Of a stretch of DNA of 64,000 nucleotides, positions 25,301-34,300 are shown piece by piece (the first letter of the stretch is position 1; each line of letters opens with the position of its first letter). Location of the stretch: NCBI GenBank assembly GCA_018398585.1, contig JAGTTD010000013.1, positions 12,809,237 through 12,873,236 of the forward strand. Reading direction: 5' to 3'. The notes beneath the pieces are model-generated. The model had not been told where the DNA came from, did not search any database, and saw only the letters and a program-made list of their open reading frames with translations. The translations under genes and the position numbers were made by a program. The DNA comes from Simmondsia chinensis. Taxonomy: Eukaryota; Streptophyta; Magnoliopsida; Caryophyllales; Simmondsiaceae.

Positions 25301-28300
25301 AAGGCTGCGTACATCCGCCCCCCCAGACCTTGCTTAGGCGGGAGCCCTTGGGGCACTAGGTATGTTGTGTTTTTTTTTTTTTTTTTAATTCAAAAGGCTC
25401 TTAGCTCATAATTACTTGAGATGAAGTCACTTAGTTAGTCTTTGATCACAGTGAAAAGTCGGTAGAACAATGAACCCACAAAATGAAAGGAAAAAAGACC
25501 ACCAAAGATCACAATCTAAAACAAAAAAGTCTTATTCTAAAGTAAGATGTGATCACTGCCAGAAAGAATGTCACATTAGGCGACTATGACCTAAACAAAA
25601 GATCAAAGACAAAGGGGTTGGAAAGGCAGACTCCATAACCCTTGATGATGAGGTTATGCGAGTGTAAATGTCTTGATGATTAGTTCTAAACACGAAAAAA
25701 GAGTAGCTCATAGATCAGGATGCAGTAATCATATAATTTCTGAAAAGGATTAGTTTACCACTTTGATTGATGGAGCGATGTTTACTCTGAAAAATGTCAG
25801 TGATCTATTTAAATTGAAGAGAAACTTGATTTCTCCAAAAAACTTAGAAGAGTTGAGTTACTGCTTTAAAGCTAAAAAGGATTCTGAAAGTCCTTAAGGA
25901 TTCCTAAGCCCATGGTAGAGACTTGCTAGTTTATGCTCTCATGAAATTAGCCACTAAATGATGATTAATTAAGCAAATTGCGGCTTAATAGTGTTAAGAG
26001 GCTTGAATGGCACGGACATAACTATCGCAAAAAGCCTGGTCGTCTTCTTTTTTGAGTCTAGGATTTCCCTTTCACATTTTTGAGATTTTCTTTTGTGTGA
26101 TATTGCAAACCCACTGATCTTCTTCCATTAGGAGTGGTTATTAGTAAGAGTCGTTCTTGCTAGTTTGTTGTAAAGCTCCTTTGGAGTTAGGTTTGTCTGC
26201 AACTCGTCTATGTTGCAATTTTGGTATTTCTGCAAGTGAATTGACTCCTCTTAATAAAAAGGCCCATGGAAGTATTGTAGGTTCATCTTGAACCAACCAA
26301 CGTAAATTGGGTTGCAATCTTTGTTATATTGTTGCATTTCTTTTCGTTTTGGTGTTCTGTGACAGGAAGGACTGAATTTAGTTTGCTGTCAAAATTTGGG
26401 ACCTTAAATTTTAACAAATAGTGTAATATTAGCTCAAAATCCCATGGAAGTACCAATCTAGATGCCCAATCCACATGAAAAATAAAAAATTAAAAAAAAC
26501 AGTGTAGTACAATGTATAAAAAGGCATAAGGCACACTGAGGTGATAGAGGATCCTAGTGCCCAGGCGCAAGGCGCAAGGTGGAGGGGCGCGCCTTAGCGA
26601 AGTGAAGCGCACATTTTGTAATTTGCATTTATCTTCTATATTTATAATATATGTTATGAGAATAAGCTTTGAGATCAATGGATTATATAATATAAAACCT
26701 CTAATTTAATAATATATATAATACTGAAAGAAAAGAAATCTAAAAGATATTGATATTCATCAAAATGCGCTATACTATATATCATAAACATAAGCTTTTT
26801 AACAAGAATAGCAAGACACCATAAAATCCACACAGAACACATGGTATCAGTACCATTCTCTTCCAATTCCATCATGTCAAAATAAAGATAACCAAAGTCA
26901 ATCATGCATGACTACTAACATATTATTATAATACTAAGTATCAGAAGACAAAAGATACTTTATCATATATAATCATCTCCCTCTTTCTCATCTTTTCTTA
27001 TAGGGTTAAGTATCTAGACGTCAATGAATAATGATTGATATTTTGCACACATAATAAACTAAAGAAAAAAGATCACATGAAATATTTTTTTTCCTTAATT
27101 ATGGCAAAATTAGGTCTTCAACACGTAAGGTGCACCAAGGTGCGACTAGGCATGCCTCGTGCACCTCGGTACTCCTCATTGCACCCAGGTGAAACCTACG
27201 CCGCAAGCTAGTTAGGCGATGACCCTGCGCCATGCCTGCCCTGGCCTTAACGTCTAGGCATCCCTTAGGCGCACTTTTTTAAACACTGGTGTACAATAGA
27301 AGAAAATTGATAACTATTTTGTTCAGTTTCATTGCATTTAGAACTCGAATGACTACATAAATTATGCATATAATTTTTTTTTTCTTAACCACAGTATGTT
27401 CACTTAATTCTAGAACAAAATATCCACCACAACCACAACAACAGCCCAGTGCCTGAAAGGCTTCCGCCATGGCAGGGTCTAGGGGGTGAAAAGTACGACA
27501 TACCCACCTAAGGTGCATCTTTTAACTCCAAAACACCTTCTACAATACGTGAATGCATGTGATCTTATACCTAAGGGTCAAATTGAAACTAATTAAGTGA
27601 TGTATATGTAGAGTTGATTTGATAAAATTGACTTTGCTTTCAAGTACAATTTAAGGGTTTTAGCAGCATGTACCCTATAATGGATAGTTGTACGACCCTT
27701 GACATTTGGGTATGGCGCACAAGTTGGTGCCTGGTGTCTTGTTGCATCACGGTCCGATCACTGCGTGAGCATGGATGCCAGAAGCATGAACCTCTAGTGT
27801 AGGTCGGACGTTAATGCCCATGAGTGCCAATGACAAGGGGCATAATGAGACCCTAACCCGAGCACGACCCTATGGAGCGAGACATCATACAGGCTTGTAG
27901 CCTTGTGCTAGCCCAGAGCATGAGCAATGGCCAAGCGCATTGTGTTCATGAGCATTCATACAATTAGTTGTGCAACGCCAATCAAGTAAAGGGGTTAATT
28001 AGGCGCGACGCACTCATAGTGCTGACATGAAACAGACATTGGTCGGACACAAGTAAATACACAATGTGCACCCTTGGTACAGGTGATTCGGGGCCTAACG
28101 GATTTAAGCCTGAGCATGGCATCGTTTGGGTGGGGGCGCTTGTAGCACGATGCTAACCCCATGCGTGGGCATAAGGCAAGCGCGCAAAGGGCACAAGCGT
28201 GGATAAGAATTGAAAGCTTGGTCTTGCACATGATTCGATGCGCAGCGCTATGTCACAAGTCGCTAAATGTATAAAAAAAAATTCGTTTCCGGAGTGTTCT

Positions 28301-31300
28301 AGATGTGTATAGAACGTTCTAGAGTTGTCTTGAGCATTCCGGAACATTCTTGTATATTCTCGTATCTACTAGAGTTGTGTAGAGCTCTCAGAAGCTTCTC
28401 ATGCTCACATGACTAAGGGCAAGCTAGAAGAGGCACGGCTCCTAGGAGGGCCTAGAACCTTCCAACCGACCTAAGGGAAGGAGAGGGGGTCACTAGTATA
28501 AATAGGGATGGAGGGCTCTCATTTGGGCAGCCACCAACCAAAGCTCCAAAGTCAAGTATACTTGTACATACTCATTCCCTGTGTAATATACTCATCTCTT
28601 CTTATTTCCTCACATCTCTCCAAGCCTCTTACTTCAATCTTCTGCTGCGTACTAAGGTCTCGTGCCTTAGGTGTGTCGATAGCCTGAGTCAGTGTCACAA
28701 GCGGAGGTGTCACTAGATGGCGCACGAGGTGACTAAGGTCCAAACAGTCATCCCATGACAGCGTGGTATCAAAGCAGGCCTTTGCTAGGGCTGCGCAAGG
28801 GTTGCGCCTCATAACACAAGGGTTGTGCCAAGGAACGCACTTGGGGTGCGTTGGGGTCCGGTGGTGCTCAAGTGCTGTGTGGGGTTGCACGGGTCTGCGC
28901 AGGGGTGCGCTTGTGGTGCGTTGGAGTACGCTTGGTGTGCGCAGTAGAGCGTAGGGGTTGCGCTTAGTGACGCACGGGTCGCGCAAAGCAGTGCTGTTAA
29001 AGTGCGTGTGGGTGCGCTGGTGGCTCCTGGAGTGGCGCGTTGTTGGCGCTGAGGTGCATGTGGCTTGCTCTCGAGTGCGCAGGGGTGGCACATGGCTAGT
29101 GTGAATATGGAGGATGTGACCGTGAGCGCGGTAACTCCGAAGCCGAAGGAGCGACAGGGTAGGACTGAGACGTGCACGAAGAAGACTAAGGGCAAGGATC
29201 CCTCTGTCTCCAAGGATGCCTTGTCTAGCCTGGATGCTCGGGTTGCGAAGCTCGAGTTAGCCATAGGTGATGTCCATGAGCAGTTGGACGATGTCATGGC
29301 CTTGGAGGAAAGAGTCACAGGGTTGGAAGACAAGGTGTTGGGTGTTGTCAATGCTGCCAAGGCTGCACTAGAAGAGCAGCTTGACAAGCTAAGTGTTGCA
29401 GTGCTCGGGCTCCGAGAGGAGCTGGACGGTGTGAAGGCTGATTGCACCTTGTGCAAAGCTACCGTGGCAGGAGGTGCGGGTGCCCGAGAGGTGCAGTGTG
29501 TCAAGGTACCTGACCCGCCAAGATATGGGGGAAAACGCAATGCTAAAGAAGTTGACAATTTCATTTGGTGCTTGGAAAGGTACTTTGAAGCAATGCACCT
29601 TGACAATGATGTATCCAAGATCAATACGGCAACGATGTATTTACATGATGACGCTGCAGTGTGGTGGAGGAGACGTCATGGTGACATTAGCCGGGGCTGT
29701 GCACCATGGACACATGGGAGGATTTCAAGGAGCTTAAGAAGCAGTTCTTTCCAGAGAATGCCAAAGGGATTGCCATGAAGAAGCTCCGGGGGTTGAAGCA
29801 TACGGGGTCCTTTAAGGACTATGTCACGGAGTTTGAGTCCTTGATGCTGGAGATCCTGGACATGACAGAGGCGAACCGCCTCTTTTACTTCATGGACGGT
29901 CTACAGTCATGGGCCGGTTTGGAGCTGAGGCGTCGGGGTGTGCAAGACTTGGCACATGCCATTGCCGAAGCCGAGAGTTTGGTAGAGTTCAAACGGGACT
30001 TTACCAGGAGGGAGAAGAGGGGTGGCAAAGAGAAAGGTGGGGGGAGAAAGGCCCCACAAACCACCCAAAGGAAAAAAGAAGGAGAGACGGCATGATGGTG
30101 GGAAGGAACCGAGGAAAGGAAGCAAGGGTTGCTTCTTATGTGGAGGACCACACTATGTGTGGGAGTGCCCACAAAGGAAGGCACTTAACGCCATCATTGC
30201 TGCGCAGGAACAGTCCAAGACCGAGGAGACGCAGATGGGTTCGATGCGTGTCCGTTGTTTTGTAACTAAGGAAGCCCGCACAATGCATGCAGGAGATGTA
30301 CGAGAGGATGCGCCAACGACTAGACAAAAGGCGCGTCCCACTGGTGGGTTGATGTTCATCAGCGCTACAATCAATGGGGTTGAGACTAAGGCGCTGGTGG
30401 ACACGGGAGCCTCGCATAATTTCACATCCGAGAAGGAAGCTGAGCGGTTGGGATTGAGATACGCCCGTGAACCGGGATGGATGAAGGCCGTCAACTCTTC
30501 CTCCAAACCGATCCAAGGGGTAGCTCATAAGGTGCCACTATAGTTAGGGAGTTGGAAAGGCACCGTGGACATGACGATGGTAATGATGGATGACTTCCAA
30601 GTAGTACTCGGGATGGATTTCTGGGATCAAGTCAATCCCTTGTCATTTTCAGAGGAGAATGTAATGCACATCTCTGAGGGCCAGGAGACCTTTGCTGTAC
30701 CGTTACTAAGGGAGAAGGTGGAGTCGAAAATGCTCTTGACCATGCAACCTAAGAAGGGTTTTCGGAAGGGCGCGGTAACCTACCTTGCATCCTTAGTTGA
30801 GCAGGAGGCACCGACCCCTTTCGATATACCCAAGGAGGTGCGAGGGTTCTTGACTCCTACCAAGATGTGATGCCATCGATTGCCCAAGAAGTTACCGCCA
30901 AGACGGGAGGTAGATCATGAGATCGAGCTGGAGCAGGGCACTAGACCTCCGGCCATGGGCCCCTACCGTATGGCCCCACCAGAGCTAGAGGAGTTGAGGA
31001 AGCAGCTCAAGGACTTATTAGATGCCGGGTTCATAAGGCCATCTAAGGCCCCGTTCGGTGGCTCGGTACTCTTTCAGAAGAAGCATGATGGATCTTTGAC
31101 GATGTGCATTGACTATCGGGCGCTGAACAAGATTGCCTTGAAGAATAAGTACCCCATACCACTTGTTGCAGATTTGTTCGACCAGTTGGGGAAAGCAAGG
31201 TACTTCTCCAAGTTGGACTTGAGGTCAGGGTACTGGCAAGTCCGGATCGCCGAGGGAGATGAGCCAAATACGACATGTGTTACAGGTATGGCTCCTATGA

Positions 31301-34300
31301 GTTCCTTGTGATGCCCTTTGGTTTAACAAATGCACCGGCAACGTTCTGCACTCTCGTGAACAACATCTTCAAGCCATTTCTGGATAAGTTCGTTGTTGTG
31401 TATTTGGATGACATCGTGGTCTATAATGAGACATTGGACGACCATGTCGAGCATTTGAAGAAGGTCTTCCAAGTCCTAAGGGAGAATGAGCTATATGTCA
31501 AGAAGGAGAAGTGCTCGTTCGCCCAAGAGGAAGTGATGTTCTTGGGGCATCGCATCAGTGATGGGAAGATTAGCATGAACCGAGAGAAGGTCCGAGCTAT
31601 TGATGAGTGGGAGCCGCCCAAAGGGATTAGTGAACTGAGATCCATCTTGGGGCTTGTAAATTACTATCGGCAAATCGTCGGGGGATATTCGGCAAGGGCC
31701 ACACCCTTGATGAATCTTTTAAAGAAGGGGGTTGCTTGGGAGTGGGTTGACACTTGTCAAGCAGCATTTGAAGACTTGAAGAAGGCAGTAACAGAAGAGC
31801 CAGTATTGTGTCTGGCCGATTTCTCCAAGCCATTCGAAGTACATACCGATGCATCAAAGTTTGCTATCAGCGGGGTGCTAATGCAGGACGGACACCCCAT
31901 TGCCTATGAGTCTCGGAAATTGAATGACACAGAACCGCGGTACGCTACGCACGACAAAGAGATGACCGCCATCATTCATTGCCTATGAGTATGGAGACAC
32001 TATTTGCTCGGAAGTAAGTTCGTGATCAAGATAGATAATGTGGCGACCAGTTACTTCCAAAATCAGAAGAAGTTGTCTCCTAAATAGGCCCGATGGCAGG
32101 ACTTCCTGGCAGAATTTGACTATGTAATGGAGTACAAGCCGGGGAAGGCTAACGTAGTAGCTGATGCATTGAGTCGGAAGGCAGAATTAGCAAGCATAAG
32201 TAGTGTCCAAGGGGATCTCTTGGACAAGATTCGAACAGGCATAGCCCAGGATCCGTTGGCCAAGAGCTTAATGCAATTGGTTGCAGAAGGGAGGACAAGG
32301 AAATTCTGGGTATCTGATGGCTTACTGTACACCATAGGCAATCGCCTCTTCATACTAAAATGGGGAAGTCTGAGACGAGAGCTGATGCGTGAGTGCCATA
32401 ATTCAAGATGGGCAAGACATCCTGGCATAGAGCGCACAGTGGCACTGGTGGAGAATGGGTATTATTGGCCTCGGATGAGGGATGACATCGAGGCCTATGT
32501 ACGTACGTGCCTGGTTATCAGCAGGACAAGGTGGAGCAGAGACAGCCTGCTGGACTGTTAGAGCCTCTACCCATTCCAGATCGACCTTGGGAAAGCGTCT
32601 CAATGGACTTCATTTCTGCATTGCCTACCTCAAAAGGATTCGGCTCCATCCTGGTGGTGGTGGACCGATTCTCCAAATACAGTACGTTCATCCCAGCTCC
32701 TCAAGACTGCACCGCCGCGGAAGCCGCATGCTTGTTCTTTAAGCATGTGGTAAAGTATTGGGGGCTACCGCAGAATATTATCAGTGATCGGGATCCCAGT
32801 TTTACAGGAAAGTTTTGGGCCGAGCTTTTCCGATTGATGGGGTCAGACTTACATTACTCCACGAGTTTCCACCCTCAGATATATGGTCAAACAGAGAGGG
32901 TTAATGCCTTATTGGAGCTGTATCTGAGGCATTTAGTGGGGGCTAATCAGAAGGATTGAGCTAAACTGATAGATATAGCCCAGTTCTCATATAACTTGCA
33001 GAAGAGTGAGTCGACCGAGCATAGTCCATTCGAGATCATCATAGGACAGCAGCCATTGACTCCTCAAGCAATTATCACAGGCTACACCGGGAGTAGCCCC
33101 GCAGCGTACCAAGTGGCGAAGGGATGGAATGAAAATCTTGACATCGCTAAGGCTTACCTTGAGAAGGCGAGTCGGAAGATGAAGAAATGGGCAGATAAGA
33201 AGAGGAGAGACTTGCAGTTTCAAGTGGGAGATTTAGTGATGGTAAAGCTTTTGCCACAGTAGTTCAAGACCCTAAGGAAGGTACATAAAGGGTTGGTACG
33301 CAGGTAGAGGGACCGTTCCCGATAGCAGGAAAAGTCAGGAAGGTATCCTATCGAGTGGAGCTTCCTCTGAGACTAAGATTCACCCGGTGTTCCATGTAAG
33401 CTTCCTGAAGCTGTATCATGAAGACAATGAAAATCCGAGCTGGAACGAGTCACAAAGAGCTCCTACAGTCGTGGTAATGTCTTTCGAAGGTTGCAGAAAT
33501 CCTAGCAGAACGGGTTGTGGGACGTAGAGGAGTGCCAAGATATAAAGAGTACTTAATCCAGTGGAAGAATCATCCAGATGCCAAAGCTACATGGGAGGAT
33601 GAGGAAGCCTTATGGCAGTTTCGGGAGGCGATCGAGGCATTCAAGACCACGCAACATTGACGAGGACGTCAATAGCTTAGGTGGGGGAGGATGTCACGAG
33701 TCGCTAAATGTATAGAAAAATTCGTTTCCGGAGTGTTCTAGATGTGTATAGAAAGTTCTAGAGTTGTCCGGAACATTCTGGAACATTCTTATATATTCTT
33801 GTATGTACTAGAGTTGTGTAGAGCTCTCTAGAAGCTTCTCATGCTCACATGACTAAGGAACCCTAAGAGGGAAGGAAGCTTCTAGGGCAAGCTAGAAGAG
33901 GCACGGTTCCTAGGAGGGCCTAGAACCTTCCAACCGACCTAAGGGAAGGAGAGGGGATAACTAGTATAAATAGGGGTGGAGGGCTCTCATTTAGGCATCC
34001 ACCAACCAAAGCTCCAAAGCCAAGTATACTTGTACATACTCATTCCTTGTGTAATATACTCATCTCTTCTTATTTCCTCACATCTCTCCAAGCCTCTTAC
34101 TTCAATCTTCTGCTATGTACTAAGGTCTCGTGCCTTAGGTGTGTCGGTAGCCTAACTCGGTGTCACAAGCAGAGGTGTCACTAGGTGGCGCACGAGGTGA
34201 CTAAGGTCCAAACAGTCATCCCATGACAGCTAGCTAGGTCAAGAGCCCCGGCTAGGCGCAACGTATAAGTGCGTGGTACTAACATCAGACTAACTTTGGT

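Larger units (their letters stand above)
20435..26416 (+). mobile_element. Old Ty1-copia element with nested insertions
   Basis: Two diverged direct repeats act as LTRs: 20435-21404 and 25937-26416. Both begin TCTCATGAAATT and end ...TTTTAAC. After the left one comes TAGTATTAGAGCTAG, a mutated tRNA-Met primer site (compare TGGTATCAGAGC). Copia Gag remains follow: [14 protein letters not shown] before the gypsy insertion; after it [18 protein letters not shown], a knuckle [13 protein letters not shown] and a protease-like region. Most of pol is gone. A gypsy derivative and a 5S SINE sit inside it. Confidence 0.65.
28251..34228 (+). mobile_element. Ty3-gypsy chromovirus (Galadriel-like), complete but inactivated
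   Basis: 5978 bp with LTRs 28251-28760 and 33692-34228 (TGTCAC...TGACA). The primer site TGGTATCAAAGC is at 28764-28775, and the polypurine tract GGTGGGGGAGGA directly precedes the 3' LTR. The flanking GCTA at 28247-28250 and 34229-34232 is a 4-bp target duplication (the fifth base does not match). Order Gag, protease, RT, RNase H, integrase, chromodomain. The [14 protein letters not shown] knuckle and the chromodomain suggest the Galadriel clade. Frames are broken by several shifts and stops. Antisense to FKGP and nested in a solo LTR. Confidence 0.92.

Noticed and set aside
25131..25387. Cassandra-type TRIM
   Set aside because: There is a single 5S unit, no LTR pair, no primer site or polypurine tract, and the 17-bp duplication is far longer than the 5 bp of LTR elements.
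28809..29624. Long minus-strand frame across the chromovirus Gag
   Set aside because: Antisense shadow of the Gag coding region with low-complexity Ser/Thr/Pro content.
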